A stretch of DNA of 64,000 bases, taken from Acholoe squamosa. Taxonomy: Eukaryota; Annelida; Polychaeta; Phyllodocida; Polynoidae. This document shows positions 33,487-45,670 of the stretch, in pieces. The notes below the pieces were generated by a model, which was not told the DNA's origin, ran no database searches, and saw only the letters and a program-made list of their open reading frames with translations. The stretch's first letter is position 1; each line of letters opens with the position of its first letter. Both the position numbers and the translations under genes were made by a program. The stretch lies in the NCBI GenBank assembly GCA_949317995.1, contig OX439050.1:54375777-54439776 (forward strand), written 5' to 3'.

Positions 33487-33949
33487 CTAAAATCAACATG
33501 TGACATGGAGCTTAGTGACAAGGAGATGGATAAGTGGACTAGTGACATGAGACAAGGCCTCATCTTAAAATCAACCTGTCACATGAAGCCTACTGACAAG
33601 GACATGGAGAAGTGGACTAGTGACATGAGACAAGGCCTCATCTTAAAATCAACATGTGACATGGAGCTTAGTGACAAGGACATGGAGAAGTTGACTAGTG
33701 ACATGAGACAAGGCCTCATCTTAAAATCAACATGTGACATGGAGCTTAGGGACAAGTACATGGAGAAGTGGACGAGTGAAATGAGACAAGGCCTCATCTT
33801 GAAATCAACATGTGACATGGAGCTTAGTGACAAGGACATGGAGAAGTGGACTAGTGACATGAGACAAGGCCTCATTTTAAAATTAGCCTGTCACATGGAG
33901 CCTACTGACAAGGACATGGAGAAGTGGACTAGTGACATGAGACAAGTCC

Positions 33950-33952
<3 letters not shown>
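33487..33952 (+). repeat. 78-bp minisatellite, about six units
   Basis: The unit contains aaatcaacatgtgacatgg, cttagtgacaaggacatgg and actagtgacatgagac. Two alternating variants occur (cttagtgac versus cctactgac). Because 78 is a multiple of three and the unit lacks stops, both strands give long open frames (33469-34104 plus; 33579-33875 minus). I regard these as by-products of the repeat. Confidence 0.95.

Positions 33953-33990
<38 letters not shown>
33953..33990. repeat. (TC)n array, second copy
   Basis: About 19 ct units separating the first minisatellite from the second block. Shorter than the first-copy array. Confidence 0.95.
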
Positions 33991-33994
<4 letters not shown>

Positions 33995-34697
33995 GGTTGA
34001 CAATTAGGTACATTAGATATACATCTGTTGCTGGAGGCTATGTGGACAAGTCATTAGTAAATGAATGGCAAAGGGCTTGGACTTGGAGAATGGATACAAC
34101 TTGAAGAGGTTGAAACTTAAACTTCCTGTTGAGGGACAATATGATGATATCAAACTCTGCAAAGATATTGGGAGTTGTCAGAAAGAAAATGGTTTCTTCT
34201 GTCGAAAATCAATATGCATTTGTAGTATGCTTATTTTTTGAGGTATGTGCCAGACATTTTCAAATGTGTTTTTTTTTCTTAAGTACTCCATACACCTATC
34301 CCCCACAAGTAGACATACTGGCTGATATAGCCATATAGGTTATTCATGGCATGTCCATTACTGTCACATACTAGGGCTGATCCTTAAAGTATGTCACACC
34401 ATTTAGGCCTTTTTGAATACCCCTCCCCACCCCATCATAGAAATGCATAGGCGCCATGGACACCCCACCCCACTCCCGCCGGTGTGACATACTTTACGGC
34501 CCTTACACACAACACCTATGCAGTACATAACATGTGAGGGAGCAGCTGCAAATGGGCCGCTCCTTTTGATGATACTTTGTCTTTTTACATCAGTTGCCTG
34601 GCTCAACCGCATGGCAGAAAGAGCTCTAGAGATGAGAAAATGCTGCATGGTATGGGTATAGACCCCTGAAATCGACTGAGTGACTTGGAGCCATTTC

Positions 34698-34912
34698 CTA
34701 AAATCAACATGTGACATGGAGCTTAGTGACAAGGACATGGATAAGTGGACTAGTGACATGAGACAAGGCCTCATCTTGAAATTAACCTGTCACATGGAGC
34801 CTACTGACAAGGACATAGAGAAGTGAACTAGTGACATGAGACAAGGCCTCATCTTAAAATCAACATGTGACATGGAGCTTAGTGACAAGGACATGGAGAA
34901 TTGGACTAGTGG
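34698..34912 (+). repeat. 78-bp minisatellite, second array (just under three units)
   Basis: Same unit as at 33487, ending in actagtggg. It has one in-unit stop (gagaagtgaact) absent from the first array. Confidence 0.93.
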
Positions 34913-35189
34913 GAAAATGCAAATCTAATGACATATGACATAGCCTTTTCTGTCAACCCTTTTGCAATCATCCCTCTCCATGCCAGCACACATGCAATAT
35001 ACTATACTCAAGATCAGCATTATCAGATAACATATTCCCTTGGTGTATCTTCTTTGTTCCCTTTAGTCTATCATGTGGAAGAATACAGACTCGATCTGTA
35101 TTGCATTCACTTAAGGTGGCTGGCTCACTTGGACACCAGGGGTCTCTGTGTTACATTGATTTTATGGATAGACGAAATGTGCAAAATAG

Positions 35190-35270
35190 AGGTAGGCTTG
35201 GCATGGACTTGAACCCAGGATCTTCTGTGAGTGAGGCAAAGACATTACACATGAACCATGGGGGCTGCTG
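35190..35270 (-). mobile_element. tRNA-like SINE head (minus strand)
   Basis: The minus strand reads CATGGTTCATGTGTAATG, TTGCCTCACTCACAGAAGAT and CTGGGTTCAAGTCCATGCC. GGTTCAAGTCC is a good B box; the A box is weak. The tail of the element was not delimited. This is a different family from the Arg-like SINE. Confidence 0.55.
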
Positions 35271-35754
35271 CTGTATATGGCCAATAGAAAAAGATTATAT
35301 AATCTATTCTAACCATATCCTTACATCTATTATTTCAATCATCAAAAATATTAGAAATATGCCTGGGACCATATGTCAATATCGTATCTACTGCAAAGAT
35401 ATGCTTAATATCTAAGTGCTGAAGAAGTTATAACAAAATCTAATTACTTAAGTAAATGAATCTAAGGATTTATGTGACAAATCACTATATGATCCTATAT
35501 AGGGTTGAATCTTCTCTATCTCAAAAGAATGCATGGGACCCCCCTATTATTTTTGCACATATGAAAAGTACAAATTATTTTGAAACTTTAGTGAGAATAT
35601 GGCGAAAATCTAATTACTTTGACTCTATCCCCGCCAGCCACCTTAAACAAACTGTTATATGTGTCCATGAATAGAGCTGCAATGCGCCATTGTATGGAAG
35701 CAGTAAGGCATACATGCTTTGCCACTGTGCCATCATATCGAAGTCTTCAGGCAC

Positions 35755-35968
35755 AATGTAAAAATATGTCGTCAAAATTACGATGGAATCCTTGTCCCCA
35801 GGTTGCCAGAGATCCATCATTATTTTTACAGACATTCCTTGTACTACCATACTGCCACCTGGGTCTTCTTGTACAAACTACACAGGTTCACTGCAATACA
35901 ATTATGGTGGTTGACTGTTCAGTTTTATGAGGATCACTGGTAGAGTCAGCAGTTATTTTTACAGTGCA
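35755..35968 (-). mobile_element. MITE family N, copy 6 (minus orientation)
   Basis: The right end ttatttttacagtgcatg is the family start in reverse complement. Internal blocks (gaacagtcaaccacc, aggtggcagtatggtag, tctctggcaacc on the minus strand) are in the family order. It is the least damaged copy together with 9113 and gives small spurious frames on both strands. Confidence 0.82.
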
Positions 35969-36487
35969 TGACAGTGTCTTTTCTGTTTCTCCTTTTCCCC
36001 CAAGCTGATTACACCTTCTGTAAACAATGATAAATTGCACTTTTACTTATACATAAAGACATAGTTATGGATGTGGCGACTGCTGAGGGGAATTGTATTG
36101 GTGGGGGAAGCTCTGGGTAAAAGAAGGTAGTCCTTTTTTAGCAGATCAGGCACTGGGTGCACTAGAGAAACAGGCTGCTTATAATCATTAATTGGAACTC
36201 TGGTATTGATAAAACGCATTGTGATTATCATTCTTACTTTTTCTTTCCTGTAGGAGCACCTGTAGACTGCATTTACAACAACATATTGCTGCAGCAATGC
36301 ATACACTGTAGCCTTGTCTGCAACAAGGTGCTGCAAGCTTTTACCATATCACAGTAACCCCTTAGCTCACGCTAACTTGTCACTATCCCTATCCCCATTC
36401 CCAACCCTGGCCACATCAACCCTATCCCTATCGCTAAAGATAACCGGCGAACACCCTGCATACATTTAACTTATATAGAAAATATTG

Positions 36488-36598
36488 GCACAGGTTAAGT
36501 ATATGGGGGGACACCTAGGGGGGATTTCCTAAGGGGGAGAATTCCGAGGGAGGGGAAACTTCCGGGCGAGGGGGGGGCGGTATTCCAGGAGGGAAACG
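36488..36598 (+). repeat. G-rich tract of imperfect gggg/ttcc units
   Basis: Repeated runs of four to eight G separated by short ttcc- or attcc-containing spacers. It follows a patch of ccctatccc-type repeats near 36385-36435. A G-quadruplex is possible on the plus strand but is not shown. Confidence 0.7.
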
Positions 36599-36997
36599 TC
36601 CTTACACCATGATCCTCACATATGTAATTTATGTCATATATACACTAGAATAATTTGTGAAATTGCCTTTTCGAGACCCGAAATGAAATCCTCTAATCAC
36701 TAATACTCTCATAGAGCTATACTCAAAAAGAGGATGGTGCCCTTTGACACCATGACCTGGGCTCTGGGAACCTCCCATTCTACTCTCCTCTATCAAGAAA
36801 TGGAACTGCCATATATAAACTAAAGCTCAACGAGGGAACTTGGCAATAGGGACCAAGGAAAATCAATAGGCATGACCAGTATCCTGAAAAAAGACGATGC
36901 TGTAGAACATAGCTAAATCAAATATATAAGGGCCATGCCAAATGGGGTGGCAGCACGATAGTGGTGCGCTGTAAGAGATAGGATGGGTCAGTCATCT

Positions 36998-37181
36998 GTG
37001 AGTGAGTGAGTAATAGATGTTTAACGCCATTTCGAGAGCTAAGGTCATATTCATGGCGAGAACTACATTACACAATTTCACAGAGAAATGTGTCAGTGCC
37101 CACGCATATGTGCACCACACACATCCTGAGGGGATAGGAAAGAGGAGAAACAGACCCTTTTAAGTGGGCTAGGGAAGCCCG
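36998..37181 (-). mobile_element. SINE-like element E, copy 1 (184 bp, 10-bp target duplication)
   Basis: Flanked by tcagtcatct at 36988-36997 and 37182-37191. The plus strand begins gtgagtgagtgagtaatag and contains tttaacgccat, aaggtcatattcatggcg and gcaccacacacatcc. The minus strand would end in a tcactcactcac tail, like LINE-type microsatellite tails, so I read it as minus. No A/B boxes are clear. It is related to 55176-55365 at about 90%. Confidence 0.88.
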
Positions 37182-38112
37182 TCAGTCATCTTTCATTTAC
37201 CGATGGATTGAAGAACCCTGGAATTGAGTCCTCTGCAGATATGGCCTATTACCCCAATTGGTATCATATCATTAATTTGTACATTATGTTTTGAGATCTA
37301 GGGACCATTCTAATAGTTAATTTTTAGCACAACATTTTGAGATGTAGGAACATTTAGGAGATATAGGACATTTCTGTGCGTTTTGGGCATAAATATTTGA
37401 GGTCTAGGGATTTTTCTATATGTTTGGGGCAGGCACCACATTTTGAAAGCTTGGAAGAATGAAAATAATTTATGACCTAGGGACCCCAGATATAAATCCT
37501 ATACTACAATAGGTAACCTTTTAATACATTGGGATTTGACCCTTAAATGAATAACTATGGGACATGGGCATTTCGATAGACAGGGGGTTTATACAACTGC
37601 ACTTTTCACCAAGTTCCACATTTCATCACAAAGCACACATTGCATGGGAATTTCACACAGGCAGTCATTGCACCATTGGACATGACTTTGGTGTACAAAG
37701 AAAGTGATGTCAATACTGTTTTGATTGAAGCTTTGAGGAAATAAATGATTTGGCCGTAATAAATGAAGGTTGACATTACAATAAAGAAATAGTGACACTC
37801 AAAGGTTTCTACAAGGATTTTCAATAGGATGTAGTGAAATGATTCTTAACCTTGCAGCATCTGATTGAGTTATGATGGGCAACAGTGGTAAAGTTTACGA
37901 TGGCGATCAGAAAGAAATCTTCATAGATTTGCACACAATTTACTTTTGCTATTGATATCAGTTTCTAGTCAAGGAATCACTTGAAATGATAGATGCATTG
38001 CCCTCCATGAGTCATTTCTTTTTCTATAGATAATTCCTCTGTACATCTCGAAATATTACTATTACGTTTTCACACACACACACAAAAAGCAAAAGTCTAT
38101 AATATTATGCCA

Positions 38113-38113
<1 letters not shown>

Positions 38114-38161
<48 letters not shown>
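38114..38161. repeat. (AT)n array, 24 units
   Basis: Uninterrupted. At the same place units B and C have only about four to five units. Confidence 0.97.
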
Positions 38162-38163
<2 letters not shown>

Positions 38164-40796
38164 GTTCTTTTTTTAAGAGTTGTCATTTAAAAGCTCTAAA
38201 ACACCCAATAAAAAGCAAAAGGTTTTTAAACATGACAGTATATCTGTTTTTAAGGATTGTCATTTGTAAACCCTGAATCACCCAACTTTTAATATTGCAC
38301 TACATTATTCTGTTCACCAGTCTCTCCATGTCAGCATCCATATTGACCTACCCATACTAACGTATAACCCTGCATATAAGCTGTAGCATATAGACCAATT
38401 CATGCCTCTGGGGTGGCTTATAGCATCTCCAAGAATTCAGGGTATGGCTTATACACAGAGCTTTTGTTACATAGAAAAAAAGGAAGGAATGGGGACCATT
38501 TTAGTCTTCTGGAGCAGCTTATAGCAAACCCCTGAACCCAGGGTGTGGCTTATATGCAGGTGTGGCTTCTATGCTACACTTTACGGTACCCTAATCGGAA
38601 TATTGCATCAATTTCTATTGCTGATTAGATTGGGAGCAGACATGCAATGTCACAATACCTTCACGGGAAGAGATTAATGAAAGGGAACGGTGGGAAGGAA
38701 TAAAATCAATCATCCCAAGATTCTTAGGTAAAAATGCAGTATTATAGAAAAACCAATCCAATGCATTTTTATGCAAGGCCTTTGATGTGAACGGCACCTA
38801 ATGCAGAGTCCATGTTGTGCCATTGATAGGGTAGGATGGGTGAGGGGGGGATCAGATGTGTACTCCGAAAGTCCTATTAGGCATGGTCTATATGTTTACA
38901 CACAGTCAGTTTTACAGAAGAAATAGTGCAAAGTCATAATATGTACATTACACAAACCTAAAAGTGCACACCTTAGATGCATTTCCAAGTCTTACCCTAG
39001 GATAATCTAGTTTCACTTAATGTCTATGCAGAGTCTGGCTCTTTGAATTTGTTTTTTTTACATTGCTTTTTAATTCCTGTGATGAGGATTAATCCGTTTA
39101 AACCTACAGTCAGTTGAACAAATCATTCAACATATATATGTGCCCAGTAAACCATCAACTTGTTCATGAATCAATGATCAGCCATCAGGTGGAACAAATC
39201 CTTTCACCTCCTTTAGCTAGCTCTTTAACTTCTAAAGTACAAAGTGTGAGATTAATGTCAAGCTTTTGTTAGGTACACTTGCTTTACACTGCACAGGTAA
39301 CCATCTCATTTGTCTGTTCCAATTTGCTTTGTACATGTCATTTGGTCAGTCATTTAATAACTCATCTCGATGTTCCTTTAAAGGGGGAGCCTAAGGGGGG
39401 GGGGGCATTCTCATTTTCCATACTCCATAATGAATTATGATTATTTGTGGTTCGGTCAAAGAATTGAGCATAAAGGCATTTGGATATAAGAAACATGAGA
39501 AACCTTCCAGTTTCTTTTTATTCTTAACCTTTATGCGGTTTATGTCCATATAGATTCAGTCCAAAATAATTTGCTCTTTTCTCAATTTACAACCGATATT
39601 GATTTCCAATATTTATTTATGTGGTGGATGAAATGCCTCTCTGAGTTGACATTTACTTGTTCTGTAGACCATCAAAATCAATACAATCGACCAAGCACAA
39701 CAATTCGTGTCATGTATTTTTATTCCACATTCTTCATAATGGTGCTCTTTTGTTAAGACCTGTACTATTGTATTGACAAGACCGTGTCCGTGTTCCATTG
39801 GGTGCACATTGCCGATCCAGATAGATACAGTCTGTGGTACGTGATGCTAAGCAGAGGACATTCTGAGAACTTTGAAATCAATTTATGTATTAAGGCACTT
39901 TAGAAACTCTTTTCATCTTCATTTGGAAACACATTGACTCCTAATTTCAGTTAAATGTTAAATGAAATTCTGCACTTCCAAGCTTCCCATCAATGAATGC
40001 AGAGATTCCTGCTTTCACCTTATTGTTAAATAGATAGGCCGAGCTGTCTCTGCAGAACACATTTACCACGTTTCCTCTGCTACATCCAAATGTGGATCAA
40101 TCCATTGTATCAAAGGGTATTCATGAATCCTCTGCGGCTGTGTGCTTGATCCATCTTATCTCATTAGTTCTTCCTGCATAAATAAAAAAGTGTCTGTTGG
40201 GCACTAATCCTACACCATGTGTAAGCCCCAAAATTCAAAAAGGAAATCTAGGTCAATATCCAAATTTGCATATACTTTCTTGATATGTTCAACATATACA
40301 GAAGAGATTTGTCTATGTTGCCATTTTTTAAGCTAAGACGCCATAAAAAGGTCAAGTGACTAGGGCATCGAATATGAGCACATCATATTTCATGGGGGGG
40401 GGGAATAAAATACGGAGGCTGCTCGTTAAACCTATGAAGGTGCCGTATCTACTATGAATTATAGATACATTTAATTATAACAAAGGCAGTCGCACTTGCA
40501 CATGTGTACCAGTCAGGAAGCTCGTCTACATTGGGTTTCAATACTGATACCGGGGTGTCCATATCGACCTGCAAACACTAATGGAAATTTTGTGTCAACT
40601 TCAGTTAGTGGTTACATGGGGGCCAGACATGCAAAGTCACAGTACCTCACAGTGCCGTCCCACGCAACATTGGGAAGAGCTGATGGTAAAAGAAAATCAA
40701 TTATACCCAGATTCCTCAATAGAGAAGCGAGATCATTTCTCAAAAGGTACCGTAGGTATTGTAATTGGATGAAAATTGGATGATTGAACGTTATTC

Positions 40797-40975
40797 AGCA
40801 GGTCATTTCTTAAGGAACTACGACTGCACACAGGCACTAAGATTTAAAACCCCACAACTTGGTGTCAGTAATTATAGGTAGTCCCCTAGGACTGTTCTTA
40901 GCATTTATGTAGATAGTGTTTGGTAGGGCACTGTAGTGCTGTAGATGCATCAGTGACATTCATGATCTCTCACAA
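40797..40975 (+). mobile_element. MITE family M, copy 4 (right end missing)
   Basis: Starts gcaggtcatttcttaagga, then actacgactgcacacagg and gtttggtagggcac as in other copies. No inverted right end is found before the sequence departs from the family. Confidence 0.75.
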
Positions 40976-41147
40976 ACAGTTTTTTTTTTCATATTTGAAA
41001 ATGTAATTAGGTGTCAATAGAAGGTGAATGCTGCGGAATGCAACAGATATTATTGATACTTACCTAATTGTGAACAGCCTAATCAATTGGATGTATGTCA
41101 TTAGGTTTATATGCAGCTTTTTTCTGTTTCTTAAATGTGACTTGAAT

Positions 41148-41224
41148 CACTTCAGTGTTTAGGTGTTTGACATAAGTGTTTAACAGCTAAACACTTAAAC
41201 ACTTCAAGTGTTTAGGTGTTTAAA
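41148..41224. repeat. Cluster of overlapping palindromes at the unit A breakpoint
   Basis: Several aagtgttta and taaacactt motifs alternate. The stretch around 41191-41224 forms a near-perfect inverted repeat of about 17-bp arms, next to a second hairpin (aagtgttta, agc-type loop, taaacactt). The cluster ends exactly where the sequence missing from units B and C ends. Confidence 0.85.
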
Positions 41225-42716
41225 TGCTGGTGTTGAGAAAATTTTGTGTGTATTTTTAAACACCTTCTTTACATTGTAAACTCATACTGTCAAAGAACCT
41301 TGTGAATTTTCCTGTTTTGTAACAGCTAATAACATGACATGACAATTTTGTTGTCATCTTGTTTTGCAATCATCTTATTTGACATGGATTTTCCCAACTC
41401 AATCATAAAAGTTACTATTCTAATGCCAAATGACAGTGGATACATTATTGTACATACGCTGTGTTTGTTGAATGAAAAGTGGTATGATTTTTGTATGTCA
41501 TAGATCTTGAATTTACATCCAGACATAATACCATTGTATATTGTCATTGAGCACTTTAAGCGGCAATGTGAGCATCCAACTCCTCACTACTATAAGTACA
41601 GCTGTCAGACTAGCATCGACTATGCCCCACACTGAATTACGCCCACTTGTGAATCTCTTTTCAAATCAACTGCAGCTGCGATTCTATATGTAAATTGCTG
41701 CTTTCACATCCTACCAACTGTGAGAATTGCATCATTTCAAGCACATTAATTCTAGAGATCATGGAAACCATGCAAACTATTGAAAAGCTTCCACTGCTGT
41801 GGATTTAATACCCTTCCATCGTGTCCCAGATAAAATGGCCAATTTGAATTTCCCCTGCTTCAGTTAGAGAGGCAGAGGTGTGATTATCATTCCAGAGGGT
41901 GTGTTGTGCATTTGGCAGGCTGCTTGATTTCAACCTAATCTAGGGTGACTTTTACACGGGTACCTTCGTTCCAATTCACAACTCAACCCCACACACACCT
42001 GATCTTACCTCAGTGTAGGCAGCTATAAACTAGAACTAATCCTTTTATCTAACACCCAAAACCATATTGTGTGTCAAGATTCCTTTTATCTCAGCTATCC
42101 TAGGGGTTTGGTTGTCTCACAGAATTCTACAATATTGCAGGGTCCATTCCACAAGATTAACCTACCATATATATTATAATATGGTATATTGTACACACCC
42201 AAAATTAGAGTCGCCAGGGTCTTCTAACTGAGCCACATGAAATAAATGACAGGGTTTGCCTTATCTATTTCAAATGCTGCTCCCTTTGAAGACCTCAATC
42301 TCTCATCAGTGTACTCCATGCTAAACTAATTGACCTAGACTGGCTCCCCATATCAGGCTCCTCGGAAATAGCCTCTGGTTCTACTGATAGCCTCTTCTAC
42401 CAGCTATCAAACAAATCTGTCATAAAGAGGATCCATTGGCCCATGTATTGCATAGGACAGTACCCAGCAGATATTGAAACCATAGTGTGGTACCCAGCTG
42501 TCGTAACATCTTGCGAAATTATATTCTGAGCTGGGATCACTTGAATTTAATAATAATATGACCCATACACATTACATGTAATATTATTGCCATTATATAT
42601 AATCAGAAGTTATTTACAATCAATGCTATATATCCTTTGGCTCAAAAATGTTGTCTGCTTCCCTTCTTCATCTGTCTGTGAGTGTGAAAGTCTACATACG
42701 TGCCTCTTTACAAAAG

Positions 42717-45670
42717 GTAACCTTTTAATACATTGGGATTTGACCCTAAATGAATAACTATGGGACATGGGCATTTCGATAGACAGGGGGTTTATACAAC
42801 TGCACTTTTCACCAAGTTCCACATTTCATCACAAAGCACACATTGCATGGGAATTTCACACAGGCAATCATTGCACCATTGGACATGACTTTGGTGTACA
42901 AAGAAAATGATGTCAATACTGTTTTGATTGAAGCTTTGAAGAAATAAATGATTTGGCCGTAATGAATGAAGGTTGACATTACAATAAAGAAATAGTGGCA
43001 CTCAAAGGTTTCTACAAGGATTTTCAATAGGATGTAGTGAAATGATTCTTAACCTTGCAGCATCTGATTGAGTTTTGATGGGCAACAGTGGTAAAGTTTA
43101 CGATGGCGATCAGAAAGAAATCTTCATAGATTTGCACACAATTTACTTTTGCTATTTATGTCAGTTTCTAGTCAAGGAATCACTTGAAATGATAGATGCA
43201 TTGCCCTCCATGAGTCATTTCTTTTTCTATAGACAATTCCTCTGTACATCTCGAAAATATTACTATTACGTTTTCACAAACACACACACACATAAAGCAA
43301 AAGTCTATAGTATTATGCCAGTATATATATTATGTTCTTTTTTTTAAGAGTTGTCATTTTAAAGCTCTAAAACGCCCAATTTCTGGTATTACGCTACATC
43401 TGTTCACCGGCCTCTTCATGACAGCATTCATACAAATATTACTATGATGTTTTCGCACAATAAAAAGCAAAAGGTTTTTAAACATAACAGTATATCTGTT
43501 TTTAAGAATTGTCATTTGTAAACCCTGAATCACCCAACTTTTAGTATTACACTACATCTGTTCACCAGTCTCTCCATGTCAGCATCCATATTGACCTACC
43601 CATACTAACGTATAACCCTATATATAAGCTGTAGCGTGTAGACCAATTCATGCCTCTGGGGTGGCTTATAGCATCTCCAAGAATTCAGGGTATGGCTTAT
43701 ACACAGAGCTTTTGTTACAAAGAAAAAAAGGAAGGAATGGGGACCATTTCAGTCTTCTGGAGCAGCTTATAGCAAACCCCTGAACCCAGGGTGTGGCTTA
43801 TATGCAGGTGTGGCTTCTATGCTACACTTTACGGTACCCTAATCGGAATATTGCATCAATTTCTATTACTGATTAGATTGGGAGCAGACATGCAATGTCA
43901 CAATACCTTCACAGGAAGAGATTAATGAAAGGGAACGGTGGGAAGGAATAAAATCAATTATCCCAAGATTCTTAGGTAAAAAAGCAGTATTATAGAAAAA
44001 CCAATCCAATGCATTTTTATGCAAGGCCTTTGATGTAAACGGCACCTAATGCAGAGTCCATGTTGTGCCGTTGATAGGGTAGGATGGATGAGGGGGGATC
44101 AGATGTGTACTCCGAAAGTCCTATTAGGCATGGTCTATATGTTTACACACAGTCAGTTTTACAGAAGAAATATTGCAAAGTCATAATATGTACATTACAC
44201 AAACTGGTGTTGAGTGTTGAGTGCTGGTGTTGAGAAAATTTTGTGTGTATTTTTAAACACCTTCTTTACATTGTAAACTCATACTGTCAAAGAACCTTGT
44301 GAATTTTCCTGTTTTGTAACAGCTAATAACATGACATGACAATTTTGTTGTCATCTTGTTTTGCAATCATCTTATTTGACATGGATTTTCCCAACTCAAT
44401 CATAAAAGTTACTATTCTAATGCCAAATGACAGTGGATACATTATTGTACATACGCTGTGTTTGTTGAATGAAAAGTGGTATAATTTTTGTCTGTCATAG
44501 ATCTTGAATTTACATCCAGACATAATACCATTGTATATTGTCATTGAGCACTTTAAGCGGCAATGTGAGCATCCAACTCCTCACTACTATAAGTACAGCT
44601 GTCAGACTAGCATTGACTATGCCCCACACTGAATTACGCCCACTTGTGAATCTCTTTTCAAATCAACTGCAGCTGCGATTCTATATGTAAATTGCTGCTT
44701 TCACATCCTACCAACTGTGAGAATTGCATCATTTCAAGCACATTAATTCTAGAGATCATGGAAACCATGCAAACTATTGAAAAGCTTCCACTGCTGTGGA
44801 TTTAATACCCTTCCATCGTGTCCCAGATAAAATGGCCAATTTGAATTTCCTCTGCTTCAGTTAGAGAGGCAGACTGCTTGATTTCAACCTAATCTAGGGT
44901 GACTTTTACACGGGTACCTTCGTTCCAATTCACAACTCAACCCCACACACACCTGATCTTACCTCAGTGTAGGCAGCTATAAACTAGAACTAATCCTTTT
45001 ATCTAACACCCAAAACCATATTGTGTGTCAAGATTCCTTTTATCTCAGCTATCCTAGGGGTTTGGTTGTCTCACAGAATTCTACAATATTGCAGGGTCCA
45101 TTCCACAAGATTAACCTACCATATATATTATAATATGGTATATTGTACACACCCAAAATTAGAGTCGCCAGGGTCTTCTAACTGAGCCACATGAAATAAA
45201 TGACAGGGTTTGCCTTATCTATTTCAAATGCTGCTCCCTTTGAAGACCTCAATCTCTCATCAGTGTACTCCATGCTAAACTAATTGACCTAGACTGGCTC
45301 CCCATATCAGGCTCCTCGGAAATAGCCTCTGGTTCTACTGATAGCCTCTTCTACCAGCTATCAAACAAATCTGTCATAAAGAGGATCCATTGGCCCATGT
45401 ATTGCATAGGACAGTACCCAGCAGATATTGAAACCATAGTGTGGTACCCAGCTGTCGTAACATCTTGCGAAATTATATTCTGAGCTGGGATCCCTTGAAT
45501 TTAATAATAATATGACCCATACACATTACATGTAATATTATTGCCATTATATATAATCAGAAGTTATTTACAATCAATGCTATATATCCTTTGGCTCAAA
45601 AATGTTGTCTGCTTCCCTTCTTCATCTGTCTGTGAGTGTGAAAGTCTACATACATGCCTCTTTACAAAAG
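42717..45670 (+). repeat. Tandem array unit B (2954 bp)
   Basis: Matches unit A except for loss of 38958-41224, replaced by 17 bases (44205-44221, tggtgttgagtgttgag) that partly copy the adjacent tgctggtgttgag. There is also loss of 43 bp between two ggcag motifs (A position about 41876). It directly follows A head to tail with no spacer. Confidence 0.95.

Larger units (their letters stand above)
32660..34912 (+). repeat. Tandem duplication of (TC)n, 0.7-kb spacer and 78-bp minisatellite
   Basis: Block 1 (32660-33952) and block 2 (33953-34912) have the same order: a (TC)n array, ggttgaca.ttaggtacatt and about 700 bp of shared sequence, then 78-bp repeats. The spacers differ at only a few percent by eye, with an offset of about 1211-1216 bp. 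The duplication therefore looks recent. Confidence 0.92.
15590..39990 (+). repeat. Segmental duplication copy D1
   Basis: Blocks at 15.60-16.95, 24.72-27.28, 28.88-30.13, 31.20-32.29, 37.27-37.40 and 38.87-39.99 kb match, in the same order and orientation, 48.91-49.97, 50.02-52.10, 52.41-54.78, 54.87-56.27, 56.28-56.36 and 56.64-57.82 kb. Divergence is roughly 10-20% by eye. D1 is much longer because material absent from D2 lies between blocks: the Penelope-like element, two LINE fragments, the minisatellite block and the left part of unit A. Confidence 0.85.
37512..42716 (+). repeat. Tandem array unit A (long form)
   Basis: Begins ggtaaccttttaatacatt and ends gtgcctctttac, then aaa. The left part (37512-38957) and right part (41225-42716) recur in units B and C. 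The middle 2267 bp (38958-41224), which includes D1 homology, does not. A also has a longer (AT)n array and lacks about 80 bp present in B and C. It carries a repeat rich in ggcttata motifs (about 38370-38590). The open frames in the array have no protein signature. Confidence 0.93.

Noticed and set aside
32659-33990. Possible CRISPR-like array (regular repeats near 33.5-33.95 kb)
   Set aside because: Units are contiguous 78-bp tandem repeats with no unique spacers, in clearly eukaryotic DNA.
33469-34104. 211-codon open frame with a repeated 26-residue unit, the longest in the window
   Set aside because: It is produced by a stop-free 78-bp minisatellite and the adjoining (TC)n array. The opposite strand is equally open.
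36370-36440. Telomere-like ccctatccc repeats
   Set aside because: Too irregular and short to be an interstitial telomere array. Treated as low-complexity sequence.
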